DNA of 64,000 nt from Roseinatronobacter ekhonensis (GCF_900499075.1 NZ_UIHC01000001.1:1-64000), one strand, 5' to 3'. Shown: positions 51,837 to 62,906, counted from the stretch's first letter. Notes: generated by a model from the letters alone, not told the origin. Translations and numbers: made by a program.

Positions 51837-53474
51837 ATGCGCAGCGTTTTCAAATCACTCTTACCTGCGGCCGCCATGTCGGTCGTCATGGCATCCGGCG
51901 GGATTGCACAATCAGTCGAATCCGGCTTCACCGCCATGTCGGACGGGGATTTCGCGACCGCCTATCGTGCCTTGCGCCAAGCAGCGGCACATGGCGACGC
52001 GCGTGCCGGCGCGCTGATGGGTGAGATCTTTGGCACAGGGCCTTACGCGCGCACCCCTGATGCCACGGTCGAGGCTCCGGATGCCGGGGCGCAGACAGCC
52101 CCGCGCGTTGCACCGCAACAACCCGCCGTGCTGCCCGCAGAACGCGGCCGTTTGCTGGCGCCGCTGGTCATACGCCGTCCGCCGCCGCGCCCCTTTGCCG
52201 TCCCGTCGGCCCCGATGGCGCTGAATGATGACATGTTCGCGCAGATCGATATGGCTTTGGCGGAAATCGGGCGCGATCTGTTCTTTGACCCGATCCTTTC
52301 GGGCAACAAGGATGTCTCTTGCGCGACCTGTCACCACCCCACGCTTGGGTCCGGCGATGGGGTATCACTGGGTCTTGGGACCGGCGCGGCAGGGCTTGGG
52401 CCGGAGCGAAGTGTCGCTGGCCCCTATAGCGCGCAAGAGCGTATTCCGCGCAACGCGCCCGCGCTTTGGAATTTGGGCGTATCCGATCTGCGCGTCTTGT
52501 TCCATGACGGGCGCGTGGAGCGTGACCCCACCGACCCCGCGACGCTGCTCACCCCGCAGGGGCCGTTGGATTACATGGCGCTCGACTCTGTTTTGGCCGC
52601 GCAAGCCCTGTTTCCGGTGCTGTCACACGCAGAAATGGCTGGCCGCGCGACAGAGAACAGGGTTGCGACAGCCGTCAAAGAAGAGCGCATTCATGGCGAT
52701 GATGGTGCATGGGCGCTGCTATCGGCCCGGATTGACGGGATCGACGACTACCGCACGTCATTTTCGGCGTGGCGCGGGCAGGATGCGCGTGTCCGCATGG
52801 ACGAGATCGCCAATGCTATCGCGGCCTTTATCAGCCATGAATTCCGGGCCAACGACACGGCGTTCGACCGGTATATGCGCGAAGAGGCCGCGCTTTCGCC
52901 CGAAGCGGGCGAGGGGATGCGCCTGTTTTTCGGCAAGGCGCGCTGCGCCGAATGTCACTCTGGTGCGCTGCTAAGCGACCAAGAGTTCCACGCCATGGGT
53001 GAGCCGCCCATCGGGCCGGGAAAAGAGCGGGACGCCGATGGCTATACCCGCGATATCGGGCGCGCGGCTGTCACGTTATCGCGGGGCGATGCCTATGCCT
53101 TTCGCACGCCGATGCTGCGCAATGTTGTCCATAACGGGCCATGGGGCCACGCAGGCGCGTTCTCTGATCTGCGCGATTTCGTGACCCATCACATGGACCC
53201 TGTCGCAGGGCTGGAACGCTACAGCCCCCAAGCCGTGTTGCCGCAACTGGCCAGCGCGCTGCCGGATTACGGTGCGCTGTCCAACCGGATGCAAGTGGGG
53301 GCTGTCAAAGCTGCCGCCGCCCGCACCATGAAGCGTTACGGCATGCCAGCGTTGGCAGAGGGCGAGATGGACATGCTGATGGCATTTCTGGACGCGTTGT
53401 CCGACCCTGCCTCGCTGGACGGGCGCATAGGCGCGCCCGACAGCCTGCCCAGTGGTTTGCCGCTCGCCGAATAG
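51837..53474 (+). CDS. Dihaem cytochrome c peroxidase/MauG-like protein with Sel1-like N-terminus
   Basis: A 545-residue exported protein (signal about 1-24, ending GGIAQ). Residues about 28-68 look like a single Sel1/TPR-type repeat (MSDGDFATAYRALRQAAAHG), followed by a Pro/Ala-rich linker and then a dihaem peroxidase with haem sites CATCH (162-166) and CAECH (370-374). The family reduces periplasmic hydrogen peroxide or oxidises protein residues (MauG). The linked repeat is not usual in CcpA or MauG. Preceded by GGGGA. It converges with carB, 28 bp separating the stops. Confidence 0.85.
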   Translation: MRSVFKSLLPAAAMSVVMASGGIAQSVESGFTAMSDGDFATAYRALRQAAAHGDARAGALMGEIFGTGPYARTPDATVEAPDAGAQTAPRVAPQQPAVLPAERGRLLAPLVIRRPPPRPFAVPSAPMALNDDMFAQIDMALAEIGRDLFFDPILSGNKDVSCATCHHPTLGSGDGVSLGLGTGAAGLGPERSVAGPYSAQERIPRNAPALWNLGVSDLRVLFHDGRVERDPTDPATLLTPQGPLDYMALDSVLAAQALFPVLSHAEMAGRATENRVATAVKEERIHGDDGAWALLSARIDGIDDYRTSFSAWRGQDARVRMDEIANAIAAFISHEFRANDTAFDRYMREEAALSPEAGEGMRLFFGKARCAECHSGALLSDQEFHAMGEPPIGPGKERDADGYTRDIGRAAVTLSRGDAYAFRTPMLRNVVHNGPWGHAGAFSDLRDFVTHHMDPVAGLERYSPQAVLPQLASALPDYGALSNRMQVGAVKAAAARTMKRYGMPALAEGEMDMLMAFLDALSDPASLDGRIGAPDSLPSGLPLAE

Positions 53475-53502
53475 GGCGCAGCGTGCCCGCGACCGCGGCG
53501 GT

Positions 53503-56500
53503 TTATTCCGCCGCAGCGTGTTGCAGCGCGCGCACCCCGATATTGCCCTCCAGCATGGCGCGGATAGCCTGCACCGCCGCGTGGCTGCCAGCCGCCGTCG
53601 TGTAATAGGGGATCTTGTCATAGAGCGCGACCGCGCGGATTTCGCGGCTGTCCTCTATGGCTTGCGCGCCCTCGGTCGTGTTCAGCACCATCGCGATCTC
53701 GCCGCTTTTCAGCAGGTCCACGATATTCGGACGCCCCTCATAAACTTTGTTGACCACCTCGCAGGGCACATCCTGCGTGCCCAGCCAGTCGGCCGTGCCG
53801 CGTGTGGCGACAATGGCAAAGCCCATTTCGACCAGCAGTTTCGCGGCTTCGACCATCATCGGGCCTTTGTCATAGTCCTTGATCGACAGGAACACGCGGC
53901 CCGAGGCGGGCAGGTCTACGCCAGCGCCCAGCTGCGCTTTGTAGAATGCGCGGTCAAAGCGGCGCGCCCAGCCCATCACCTCGCCGGTGGAGCGCATCTC
54001 CGGCCCCAGCAACGTGTCGACACCGGGGAAGCGTGCGAAGGGCAGCACGGCTTCCTTGACCGAGAACCACGGTGTTTGCGGGTCCGCCAGTGTCATCGGG
54101 TCGCCCATGGGCAGCGGGTCTGACGGGGCAACATCGGTCGAGATCGGCGCGCGCTGCGCGAAGTTCGACAGAGGCTCTCCCGCCATCAGCCGCGCGGCGA
54201 TGGACGCAATCGCGCTGTCGGTTGCCTTGGCCACAAACGGCACCGTCCGCGAGGCACGCGGGTTCACTTCCAGCACATAGATTTCGCCATCCTTGATGGC
54301 GAATTGCACATTCATCAGCCCCACCACGTTCAGACCGCGCGCCATGGCTTCGGTCTGCACGCGCAACTCGGCAATGGTCGCAGCATCCAGCGAGTAAGGG
54401 GGCAGCGAACAGGCGCTGTCGCCCGAATGCACGCCCGCCTCCTCGATATGCTGCATGATGCCTGCCACATGCACGTTCTCTCCGTCGCAAAGAGCATCGA
54501 CATCCACCTCGACCGCGCCGATCAGGTAGCTGTCCAGCAGAACGGGGTTCTTGCCGGACACGACCACCGCGTCGCGGATATAGCGTTCCAGATGCGCGTC
54601 GTCGCGCACGATCTCCATTGCGCGGCCACCCAGCACATAGGACGGGCGGATTACCAACGGGTAGCCCACCTGTTGCGCGATCTTGAACGCCTGTTCGGGG
54701 CTGGACGCAATGCCGTTGACCGGTTGACGCAAGCCTAGCTTGTTCAGCAGCGCCTGAAAACGCTCGCGGTCTTCTGCAAGGTCAATCGCATCGGGGCTCG
54801 TGCCGAGGATTGGGATACCCTCGTCCTGAAGCGCATTGGCCAGTTTCAGCGGCGTCTGTCCACCGAACTGCACAATCACCCCGTGCAGCGTGCCGTTGTC
54901 CTGCTCTACCCGCAGAATTTCCAGCACATGCTCCAGTGTCAGCGGCTCGAAATACAAGCGGTCCGACGTGTCGTAATCGGTCGACACGGTTTCGGGGTTG
55001 CAGTTGATCATGATCGTCTCGTAGCCAACATCGGTCAACGCGAAACAGGCATGGCAGCAGCAATAGTCAAACTCGATCCCTTGGCCGATCCGGTTCGGAC
55101 CGCCACCCAGAATAACCACTTTCTTGCGGTCAGAAGGGCGCGCTTCGCATTCGGCATCGCCCATGACCGGGGTTTCATAGGTCGAATACATGTAGGGTGT
55201 CTGCGCTTCGAACTCTGCGGCGCAAGTGTCGATCCGCTTGAACACCGCGTTCACACCCAGATTGCGGCGCGCGCGACGGACCTGATCCTCTTCGCGGCCG
55301 GTCAATGTGGCAAGACGGGCATCGGTAAACCCCATCATTTTCAACTCGCGCAGGCCGTCGGCGGTGACGGGCAGGCCATCGGCACGGATGCGCGCTTCCA
55401 TGTCGATAATTTCGCGGATGCGGGCCAGAAACCACGGGTCAAACGCGGTTGCGGCCTGAATATCGTCATCATTCATGCCCTCACGCATGGCCTGCGCGAT
55501 CAGGCGCAGCCTGTCGGGCGTCTGGGCGCTGATGGCCTTGATAATGGCCGCGCGATCAGGCGCGCCTGGAATGGCGATCTCATCAAACCCGCTCAGGCCG
55601 GTTTCCATGCTGGCCAGCGCCTTTTGCATGGATTCGTGGAAGGTCCGGCCAATCGCCATTGCTTCGCCCACAGATTTCATAGCGGTGGTCAGCTCCGCTT
55701 CGGAGCCTGCGAACTTTTCAAAAGCGAACCTTGGGATTTTGGTGACAACGTAATCTATGGTCGGCTCGAACGAGGCCGGTGTCACTTTCGTGATATCGTT
55801 GTCCAGTTCGTCCAGCGTGTAACCCACGGCCAGCTTGGCCGCGATCTTGGCGATCGGAAAGCCCGTGGCCTTGGACGCCAGCGCGGACGAGCGCGACACG
55901 CGGGGGTTCATCTCGATCACAACCATGCGTCCGTCGGCGGGGTTGATCGCCCATTGCACGTTCGATCCGCCGGTTTCGACCCCGATCTCGCGCAGCACGG
56001 CAATAGAGCCGTTTCGCATGATCTGGTATTCCTTGTCGGTCAGCGTCAGCGCGGGCGCAACGGTGACAGAGTCGCCCGTGTGCACGCCCATCGGGTCCAC
56101 GTTTTCGATGGAACAGACGATGATGGCGTTGTCGGCGCGATCGCGCACGACCTCCATCTCGTACTCTTTCCAGCCCAGCAGCGATTCATCGACCAAGATC
56201 TGCGCGACGGGCGACGCATCCAGCCCCGAGCGGCAAATGCGCTCGTAATCGTCACGGTTATAAGCCACGCCGCCGCCGGTGCCGCCCAGCGTGTAGGCGG
56301 GGCGGATGATCGCGGGCAGACCGACGAATTCAATGGCATCAATCGCCTCTGCCACGCCAGCGTTGATATCGTACTTTCCGTCATCCTGTTTCGGCGCGGC
56401 GATAATGGTGGCGCGCGGGTTTTCCAGCCCGATGCGGTCCATCGCCTCGCGGAACAGCTTGCGGTCCTCGGCCATTTCGATGGCGTCGCGGTTCGCGCCG

Positions 56501-56847
56501 ATCAACTCTACCCCGAACTTTTCGAGCACGCCCATATCGGCCAGCGCCAGCGACGTGTTCAGGCCCGTCTGTCCGCCCATCGTTGGCAGCAGCGCGTCGG
56601 GGCGCTCTTTCTCGATGATCTTGGCGACAATCTCGGGGGTGATGGGTTCGATATAGGTTGCATCCGCCAGCCCCGGATCGGTCATGATCGTGGCCGGGTT
56701 GGAATTGACAAGGATAACCCGATACCCTTCCTCGCGCAGTGCCTTGCAGGCCTGTGCGCCGGAATAGTCGAATTCGCATGCCTGACCGATAACGATTGGC
56801 CCCGCCCCGATGATCATGATGGATTGGATATCGGTTCTTTTCGGCAT
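53503..56847 (-). CDS. carB: Carbamoyl-phosphate synthase large subunit
   Basis: A 1114-residue enzyme, full length. Two homologous ATP-grasp halves are visible ([20 protein letters not shown] and [20 protein letters not shown]), followed by the C-terminal MGS-like allosteric domain (about 970-1114). It makes carbamoyl phosphate for arginine and pyrimidine synthesis. The small subunit carA is not in the window. Start at MPKRTDIQS, after GGGGGTCAGCC. Confidence 0.99.
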   Translation of the reverse strand: MPKRTDIQSIMIIGAGPIVIGQACEFDYSGAQACKALREEGYRVILVNSNPATIMTDPGLADATYIEPITPEIVAKIIEKERPDALLPTMGGQTGLNTSLALADMGVLEKFGVELIGANRDAIEMAEDRKLFREAMDRIGLENPRATIIAAPKQDDGKYDINAGVAEAIDAIEFVGLPAIIRPAYTLGGTGGGVAYNRDDYERICRSGLDASPVAQILVDESLLGWKEYEMEVVRDRADNAIIVCSIENVDPMGVHTGDSVTVAPALTLTDKEYQIMRNGSIAVLREIGVETGGSNVQWAINPADGRMVVIEMNPRVSRSSALASKATGFPIAKIAAKLAVGYTLDELDNDITKVTPASFEPTIDYVVTKIPRFAFEKFAGSEAELTTAMKSVGEAMAIGRTFHESMQKALASMETGLSGFDEIAIPGAPDRAAIIKAISAQTPDRLRLIAQAMREGMNDDDIQAATAFDPWFLARIREIIDMEARIRADGLPVTADGLRELKMMGFTDARLATLTGREEDQVRRARRNLGVNAVFKRIDTCAAEFEAQTPYMYSTYETPVMGDAECEARPSDRKKVVILGGGPNRIGQGIEFDYCCCHACFALTDVGYETIMINCNPETVSTDYDTSDRLYFEPLTLEHVLEILRVEQDNGTLHGVIVQFGGQTPLKLANALQDEGIPILGTSPDAIDLAEDRERFQALLNKLGLRQPVNGIASSPEQAFKIAQQVGYPLVIRPSYVLGGRAMEIVRDDAHLERYIRDAVVVSGKNPVLLDSYLIGAVEVDVDALCDGENVHVAGIMQHIEEAGVHSGDSACSLPPYSLDAATIAELRVQTEAMARGLNVVGLMNVQFAIKDGEIYVLEVNPRASRTVPFVAKATDSAIASIAARLMAGEPLSNFAQRAPISTDVAPSDPLPMGDPMTLADPQTPWFSVKEAVLPFARFPGVDTLLGPEMRSTGEVMGWARRFDRAFYKAQLGAGVDLPASGRVFLSIKDYDKGPMMVEAAKLLVEMGFAIVATRGTADWLGTQDVPCEVVNKVYEGRPNIVDLLKSGEIAMVLNTTEGAQAIEDSREIRAVALYDKIPYYTTAAGSHAAVQAIRAMLEGNIGVRALQHAAAE

Positions 56848-57002
56848 GGCTGACCCCCTTGCACGCGCAGGCCCGCGCCCCGTGCGGGGCCCGCGCAAAT
56901 TGAGGCGGGTTATAGGCAATGACCGGGCCAGTGCAACCCCATTCGCGATGGCCGGAAATCACTCTACGGGCTTGCGCGTTTAAATTGAAATTTAACCTTT
57001 CA

Positions 57003-57008
57003 TATACT
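57003..57008 (+). promoter_or_regulatory. Possible -10 of the histidine-kinase promoter
   Basis: TATACT lies in the most AT-rich stretch of the carB/kinase divergent region; TTTAAA stands 18 bp upstream as a weak -35. The remainder of the 213-bp region shows nothing else. Confidence 0.35.
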
Positions 57009-57060
57009 ACCAAAAGCAGTGCGTTGCCGATAGAAGACAATTCTTTGAAAGTCGTTTAAC

Positions 57061-59259
57061 ATGAGCGAGGCCGATCTTATCCGGCGCCGATGGCGAGGGT
57101 TGTCTGTGACAGACCCAGAGCAAAATGGAATGCCGCCGGATGGAGGCAATGAGCAGCGCCTGACAGAGACTCAGGCGCTGGTGGTGCAGTTGATAAACCG
57201 CCTTCTCTCTGCGCCGGTGGAAGACGTGGATTGCGCCGTTGACGACGGGCTAGCCCAGATCGGCAGCTTCACCGGCCGTGATCGCGTTTATGTTTTCATG
57301 ATAGAGGGGGACACCGGCAGCAACACCCACGAATGGTGCAGCACTCATACCGAGCCGATGATTGACGAGTTGCAGAACCTGCCGGTCGCCGCGTTCGAGT
57401 GGATGTTGGCGCCGATCCGCGGTGGTGGGGCGTTTCATTTGCCCGAAATCGCCGAACTCCCACCTGATTCGGAAGAGTATGAATTCCTGTCGCATCAGGG
57501 AATCAGGTCGCTTCTGATTGTGCCGATGATCGACGAGCAGACGCTGGTCGGGTTCGTCGGCTTCGATAGCGTGCGCAATTCGGGTATGTTCCTGCCCGGC
57601 GAAATCTACTTGCTGCGATCTTTTGCCGATGTGGTCCGCTCTGTGCTGATGCGGCGCAAAGCCACCTTCGAAATGCGCGTTGCACAAGAGGAACTGGCTA
57701 AGGAGCGCGCGTTCTTGCAGGGCATTGTCAGCACGAATGCGGCTGGGTTCGTGGTGCTTTCGGGCAACGGCGAGATTGTCTATGCCAATGACGAGGCAGA
57801 GCGTGTCCTGGGCGTCACCGTCGCAGAAATGCAAGGGCAACCATATAATTCCCCAGACTGGCGGATCACGGATATTTCCGGGCGGCCCATACCAGATGAG
57901 CAGGAACCCTTTACCATTGTAAAGCGCACGGGGCATATGGTGGAGAACCACCGGATTGCGCTGCATTGCCCAGATGATTTGCGCTATGCGTCCATCAACG
58001 CAGCCCCCATTGCCCATGGCGAGGTCGAGGCTGCGTCTGTGGTGTATTCGGTGACGGATGTGACCGGATTGGTGCGGGCAGAACAGGCGCGCGAAATCGC
58101 GTTGCAGGAAGCGCACCGCGCCAATGTGGCCAAGTCGAATTTTCTTGCCAAGATGAGCCACGAAATCCGCACGCCGCTGAACGGCATACTTGGCATTTCC
58201 GACATTCTCGAAGAAATGATTGAAGATCCCGCTCAGGTGCGCATGCTTGATATCTTGCGCGACAGCGGCGGGTTGCTGATGGGGATCATCAACGACCTTC
58301 TGGACATGTCCAAGATAGAGGCCGACGCGCTGGAGCTGGAGGCCACGGCCTTTTCTTTGGCCGATCTGGCCCGCCGCACGGAAGAGGTGCACACATTGCG
58401 CGCCTCTGAAAAACGGCTGTCATTTGCCGTGAAAATTGACGATCCCACGGGGCGGGACCGGCTGGGCGACCCGCAACGCCTGACGCAGATTCTGCACAAC
58501 ATGATCTCGAACGCGATCAAATTCACCGAGCGCGGGCATGTGTCGGTTTCGATTTCCGCACCCGATGACAACACCGTCATCATGACGGTCGAAGACAGCG
58601 GGATTGGCATGACACAGGCGCAACACGCCCGCATGTTTGATGCGTTCTTGCAAGCCGACAGTACCATTTCGCGCCGCTTCGGGGGAACGGGATTGGGCAT
58701 GTCGATCGTGCGAAATCTGGTTGAGTTGATGGGGGGAACCATCGAAACCAAATCGGCGCCGGATGTCGGCACGACGATTGCCATACGGTTGCCCATTCCG
58801 GTTGCCCCGCAATCGGCGGATACCGCGTTGCCGGCCAGCAAGCCTGCGCCGGTCAGATCTCAGCGGTTGCCCGAAATGTCTATTCTTGCGGCGGATGATA
58901 ACCGCACGAACCAGATGATACTAAGCATCATGCTGGGGCAGTTGGGTGCGCGTGTGACGCTGGCGAATGACGGGCTCGACGCGTTGGAAAAGGCGCGCAC
59001 TGAGCGTTTCGATTTGATGATCCTCGATATTTCGATGCCGGGTATGGACGGGGTCACATTGTTGAATACCATCCGTTCCGAGGACCGGAACGCCGGTCGT
59101 CCGCAAACCCCCGCCTTTGCGTTTACCGCGAATGCGATGTCTCATCAGGTGGACAGCTACCTGCAAGCGGGGTTCGACGCGTGCCTGACCAAGCCGCTGA
59201 AGCTGGAACGGCTACACACCACCTTGCTGGAGTTTTTTGCCGAGCGCGAGCTTAGCTGA
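57061..59259 (+). CDS. Hybrid sensor histidine kinase (GAF-PAS-HK-REC)
   Basis: A 732-residue cytoplasmic kinase without membrane helices. In order: GAF domain (about 45-195), PAS domain (about 220-335), HisKA with phospho-accepting His367 (KMSHEIRTPLNG), HATPase (about 465-575; NAIKFT, DSGIGM, RFGGTGLGMSIV) and a C-terminal receiver (about 613-725; ADDNRTNQ, ILDISMPGMDG, CLTKPLKL). The GAF/PAS input suggests sensing of a small molecule or redox signal; no partner regulator is adjacent. A weak ribosome site with GAAAG upstream. Signal and output are unknown. Confidence 0.92.
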   Translation: MSEADLIRRRWRGLSVTDPEQNGMPPDGGNEQRLTETQALVVQLINRLLSAPVEDVDCAVDDGLAQIGSFTGRDRVYVFMIEGDTGSNTHEWCSTHTEPMIDELQNLPVAAFEWMLAPIRGGGAFHLPEIAELPPDSEEYEFLSHQGIRSLLIVPMIDEQTLVGFVGFDSVRNSGMFLPGEIYLLRSFADVVRSVLMRRKATFEMRVAQEELAKERAFLQGIVSTNAAGFVVLSGNGEIVYANDEAERVLGVTVAEMQGQPYNSPDWRITDISGRPIPDEQEPFTIVKRTGHMVENHRIALHCPDDLRYASINAAPIAHGEVEAASVVYSVTDVTGLVRAEQAREIALQEAHRANVAKSNFLAKMSHEIRTPLNGILGISDILEEMIEDPAQVRMLDILRDSGGLLMGIINDLLDMSKIEADALELEATAFSLADLARRTEEVHTLRASEKRLSFAVKIDDPTGRDRLGDPQRLTQILHNMISNAIKFTERGHVSVSISAPDDNTVIMTVEDSGIGMTQAQHARMFDAFLQADSTISRRFGGTGLGMSIVRNLVELMGGTIETKSAPDVGTTIAIRLPIPVAPQSADTALPASKPAPVRSQRLPEMSILAADDNRTNQMILSIMLGQLGARVTLANDGLDALEKARTERFDLMILDISMPGMDGVTLLNTIRSEDRNAGRPQTPAFAFTANAMSHQVDSYLQAGFDACLTKPLKLERLHTTLLEFFAERELS

Positions 59260-59881
59260 TCGAGGTGCCGGTTACAGAGAGCACGCGCCCTCCGGCGGCT
59301 CTTGCATCTTCGATGTCATGTGTCACGAGGATTGTCGGCAGATCGCGGGCCTGCGCAAAGGTGAAGGCCCGCATCTGATCGCGCAGACCGGCGTCCAGCT
59401 TCGAGAAGGGCTCATCCAGCAAAAGTGCATGCGGTGCGCTGAGCAGCGTGCGCATCAGTGCGACTCGGGCGCGCTGCCCGCCGGACAAGGTCGCCGGATC
59501 GCGCTTGCCCATCCCGTCCAGTCCCGCCGCCGAAAGTGCTTCGGCAATGCGCGCGTCGCGGTCGGGTGTGCCGCGCGGCAGGCCAAATCCCAGATTGCCG
59601 CCGACGGACAAATGCGGAAACAGCACGTCGTCTTGGAACAGCAACCCCATGCGGCGCTTGAATGTCGGCACGTTGGTCACGTCTTTCCCGCCCAGATGGA
59701 TGTGGCCGGTCATCTTGAACGCAGGTGGCAGGGCGCCGATAATCGCCGCCAAAGCCGTGGATTTTCCACAACCCGACGGTCCCATCAGGGTCAGCACCTC
59801 GCCTGCCGCGACGGTCAGGTCCAGTGATACCATCTCGCGCCCGTCTTGCGTTATGCGCAGCTTGTCCAGTTGCAGGCTCAT
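59252..59881 (-). CDS. ynjD: ABC transporter ATP-binding protein, YnjD/ThiQ-like
   Basis: A 209-residue ATPase: Walker A GPSGCGKST, signature LSGGQRARVAL, Walker B LLLDEPFSKLD and the H-loop VTHD. Short size and sequence are like YnjD/ThiQ. It overlaps the permease gene by 4 bp and is the last gene of the operon. The transported solute is unknown; thiamine or a sulfur compound has been suggested for such systems. Confidence 0.88.
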   Translation of the reverse strand: MSLQLDKLRITQDGREMVSLDLTVAAGEVLTLMGPSGCGKSTALAAIIGALPPAFKMTGHIHLGGKDVTNVPTFKRRMGLLFQDDVLFPHLSVGGNLGFGLPRGTPDRDARIAEALSAAGLDGMGKRDPATLSGGQRARVALMRTLLSAPHALLLDEPFSKLDAGLRDQMRAFTFAQARDLPTILVTHDIEDARAAGGRVLSVTGTSIS

Positions 59882-61539
59882 GCCACTTTCAGCCCCCGTC
59901 TGCGCCGCGCAATCAGCGCGGGCAGGGCCAGCGCAAGTGCGAAGACCACCATCGGCAGCGCCATTTGCATCACCGCCCAAACCCCGATCAGCCGCCGGTT
60001 GCCGGAGGCCGCGAGCGCCACCGCCTCTGTGGTCAATGTGCCAACACGGCCCGCGCCGATCAGTAGGGTTGGCAAATATTGCGCAACCGATGTCGCGAAA
60101 CCTACGGCAAAGGCAATGCACAGTGCGCGAAGAATCATGGGCAGCCGGACAGCGACCAGCACGCGCCATGGTCCCGCACCAAGCGCCGATGCCGCCAGCC
60201 CAGCACGGTGGTCCCATGCCTGCCACGGGTCCGACAGCGACAGCGCGACATAGGGCAGCACAAAGACCAGATGCACCGCCAGCACCGCGCCCAAGGTGCC
60301 GTCCAGCCCCAGCCAAAGGCCCAGGGCTGACAACCCCGGAAGGAAGGCGATTTGCGGCACCAGAAGCGGGATGTAGATGACCTTGACCAAGCGCGATGCG
60401 CCTGCTTGCAGATGCGCGATTGTCAGCACCAGCGCGATCAGCGCCGACAGACCCGCCAGCAGCGCAGTGGTGCGCCCAAGCCCGACAAGCTGCGCCGACT
60501 GATCCGTCCAGACACGCAGGCCGTAGCTTTGTGGCAGCAGGTCGGGAAAACGCCACAGCCCGGCGACGGACCAGAGTGCCAAACCCGTCAGCCCCAAGCC
60601 CACGCCCAGACCGATAAAGGCCATGGGCAGTGCCACGAGCGTCCGCAACGGGGTGTCAAGCATCTGGCCACGCGCCCCGCGCCCGGCCCACAGGCGCCCT
60701 CTGGCGGCGACTATCCGCTCTGCCAGTATCCAGACTGCCAGAGCGCCCAGCACCAACAGCAGTTGCAGCACCGCACCCGCGCTGGCGGTAAACCGCAAGG
60801 TCAGGTCGGGCGCTGTCATCCAGTCCAGAACTTGCACGGCCAGCGTGTTGGGGCGGGTTGGCCCAAGGATGAGCGCGACATCCACCACCGACATTGAATA
60901 GGCCAGCACGGCAAAAACCGGCAAGCGTATCTGGCGGTAGACAGCAGGCAGCACGGTCTTGGCCCATCCCATAACGCGCCCGTAACCCAAGCTGCGCGCC
61001 ACCGCCATGCGACGGGCGCTGTCGGTCTGGCCAAGCGCGGCAAGGGTCATCAGCATCAGGAACGGCACTTCCTTCAGCACCAGCCCTGCGATCAGCGCCA
61101 GTCCAGCTTGGTCGTTCACGATCAGCAGGTCGGGGGGGCGGTCCCAGCCGGTGGCCCAGGGCGAGAGCGCGCGCGCCACCCAGCCAGAGGGCGCAATAAG
61201 AAATGCCAGCCCGAACGCCGCTGCCGCGTGTGGCAAGGACAAAAGCGGCGCAAGCAGGCTTGTGACCACGCGAAAGCTACGCGTACCCTGCCATGCGGCG
61301 ACAATCAGCAGCGTGATGGCAAGCGATATAACCGTGGCCCCAAGCCCAGTGACAATCGACAACCGCACGGCAGAGCCAAGGCCGGGCCATGCCGCCAAGT
61401 CGCGCCAAGGGGCAAGGCTGAAATCCGCGCCTCCAAGGGCGGGAAAGTAGCCGAAGGCGGGCAGAACAGCGCCCGCCAGCCCCGCCGCGACCGGCAGCGC
61501 CATCAGGGCGACCACCAATCCCGGCGCGGCACGGATCAT
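59878..61539 (-). CDS. ynjC: ABC transporter permease, YnjC-like (fused double permease)
   Basis: A 553-residue membrane protein with about twelve helices: two fused permease halves, each with an EAA-like loop (RSLGYGRVMGWAKTVLPAV and SALGAGPWRVLVAVRLPMIL). This fused form is typical of YnjC and ThiP. Start at MIRAAPGLVV overlaps the ynjB stop (ATGA), so the genes are translationally coupled. It couples with YnjD and receives solute from YnjB. Confidence 0.88.
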   Translation of the reverse strand: MIRAAPGLVVALMALPVAAGLAGAVLPAFGYFPALGGADFSLAPWRDLAAWPGLGSAVRLSIVTGLGATVISLAITLLIVAAWQGTRSFRVVTSLLAPLLSLPHAAAAFGLAFLIAPSGWVARALSPWATGWDRPPDLLIVNDQAGLALIAGLVLKEVPFLMLMTLAALGQTDSARRMAVARSLGYGRVMGWAKTVLPAVYRQIRLPVFAVLAYSMSVVDVALILGPTRPNTLAVQVLDWMTAPDLTLRFTASAGAVLQLLLVLGALAVWILAERIVAARGRLWAGRGARGQMLDTPLRTLVALPMAFIGLGVGLGLTGLALWSVAGLWRFPDLLPQSYGLRVWTDQSAQLVGLGRTTALLAGLSALIALVLTIAHLQAGASRLVKVIYIPLLVPQIAFLPGLSALGLWLGLDGTLGAVLAVHLVFVLPYVALSLSDPWQAWDHRAGLAASALGAGPWRVLVAVRLPMILRALCIAFAVGFATSVAQYLPTLLIGAGRVGTLTTEAVALAASGNRRLIGVWAVMQMALPMVVFALALALPALIARRRRGLKVA

Positions 61540-62747
61540 TCGGCGGTGCCGTAGCGCGCGGCCCAATCCTCGGCCACGCGGGTCATCCAGCTTGGGTGCG
61601 GCTCCAGCAGGCCGGTGCCCATCTCGTCGGGGGAAAGCGTGGCGATGCCCAGATCCAGCGCGTCAAACCGCGCGCGGTTTTCTGGCGTCAGCCTGTCCAT
61701 GCCCAGCACTGTCTGAAACCCAAGCACGGCGGGGTCTTGCGCAAGCGCCTGGATTTCAGGATCAAGGATCAGGTTGGCCAGCACCAATGCGCCGGCTTTG
61801 TTGGCGGCGTTGTAGGGGATGGACAGATAAGACGAATTCGCAAGCGTGCCCTCGTCGAACACCATGGTGCGGACGGTATCTTGCAATTCGCCATCGGCGA
61901 TCGCGGCAGAGGCCCGACCGGGGTTGAACGAAAAGCCGATATCAACCTCTCCATCCGCCAGAAGCTGCCCCAGCGCGGGCTCGTTGGCGGGATAGGCGCG
62001 GCCCGAGCGCCACAGGTTCGGCGTGATCTCATCCAGAAAGGCCCAAAGCGGTGCGGTCACGGCGTCGTAATCCACGTCGTCGGTCGGCTTTAGCAGGATC
62101 GACGGGTCGTCCAGCACGCCATATAGCGCTTGTTTCAGAAAAGATGTGCCCAGAAAATCGGGGGGCTGCGGATATGTGAAGCGACCGGGGTTCGCGGCAA
62201 TCCACGCGCGCAACGCGTCCAGCGAACGGGGCGGTTGCGGCACCGTCGCGCTGTCATATTCGAACACCATCTGGAACATCGCCCACGGGCTGCCATAGCC
62301 CTCTACCGGCAGGGTGAAGTCGATCAGGATGGCCGGGTTGGCGTCGGTATCGACAAGCGACCAGTTGGGCAAATCCTCGGCAAAGGGGCCGAACAGCAGG
62401 TCTTGGTCCTTCATAGAGGCGAAATTCGCCCCGTTGATCCAGATCACATCGACCGCGCCGCCGTCGTCACGGCCCGCCGCGCGTTCTGACACCACGCGGG
62501 TCACAGCATCGGCGGTATCGGCCAAGCGGACATGTTCCAACGTGACATCGTGGCGCTCGGACAGCTCGGCCCCGACCTGCGCGATAAAGCTGTTGATCCG
62601 GGGATCGCCGCCCCAAGCGTGCCAATACACGGTCTGGCCGCGCGCCTCTTCCAGCACAGCGGGCCAATCGGAGGTGTCCGGCGTCTGTGCGAATGCAGGC
62701 ATCGCAAGCGCCAGCGCGCAAGCCGCGGCGCAAGTCTGAAATCGCAT
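61536..62747 (-). CDS. ynjB: ABC transporter substrate-binding protein, YnjB-like
   Basis: A 403-residue periplasmic protein with a signal peptide (about 1-20, ending PAFAQ). The core (TVYWHAWGGDPRINSFIAQV, DVIWINGANFASMKD) matches the YnjB/COG4134 group. It is the first gene of a three-gene operon ynjB-ynjC-ynjD. Ligand unknown. In E. coli the homologous genes adjoin a sulfurtransferase and a CDP-alcohol phosphatidyltransferase, and a gene of the latter family is divergent here. Confidence 0.88.
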   Translation of the reverse strand: MRFQTCAAACALALAMPAFAQTPDTSDWPAVLEEARGQTVYWHAWGGDPRINSFIAQVGAELSERHDVTLEHVRLADTADAVTRVVSERAAGRDDGGAVDVIWINGANFASMKDQDLLFGPFAEDLPNWSLVDTDANPAILIDFTLPVEGYGSPWAMFQMVFEYDSATVPQPPRSLDALRAWIAANPGRFTYPQPPDFLGTSFLKQALYGVLDDPSILLKPTDDVDYDAVTAPLWAFLDEITPNLWRSGRAYPANEPALGQLLADGEVDIGFSFNPGRASAAIADGELQDTVRTMVFDEGTLANSSYLSIPYNAANKAGALVLANLILDPEIQALAQDPAVLGFQTVLGMDRLTPENRARFDALDLGIATLSPDEMGTGLLEPHPSWMTRVAEDWAARYGTAE

Positions 62748-62826
62748 GTTTTTACTCCATCGTGGTTTGCGTCTCAGTGCCTTTACGTTACGAGTTTGTC
62801 AAAGGTTCCAATGTTTTTCGCTTTTG

Positions 62827-62839
62827 CGACACGGTGTCG
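62827..62839. promoter_or_regulatory. 13-bp palindrome in the ynjB/phosphatidyltransferase divergent region
   Basis: CGACAC-G-GTGTCG is a perfect inverted repeat located midway between the two divergent starts, a plausible operator for both. Confidence 0.35.
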
Positions 62840-62906
62840 TGAAACACATTGCGGCCTTGGGCCGTATATTGATGACAAAGACCCGACTCCGGAAGGCCGC
62901 CTGCCC

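Noticed and set aside
54883..56853. A 656-codon open frame antisense to carB
   Set aside because: Shadow of carB; Arg/His-rich translation with no recognisable domain.
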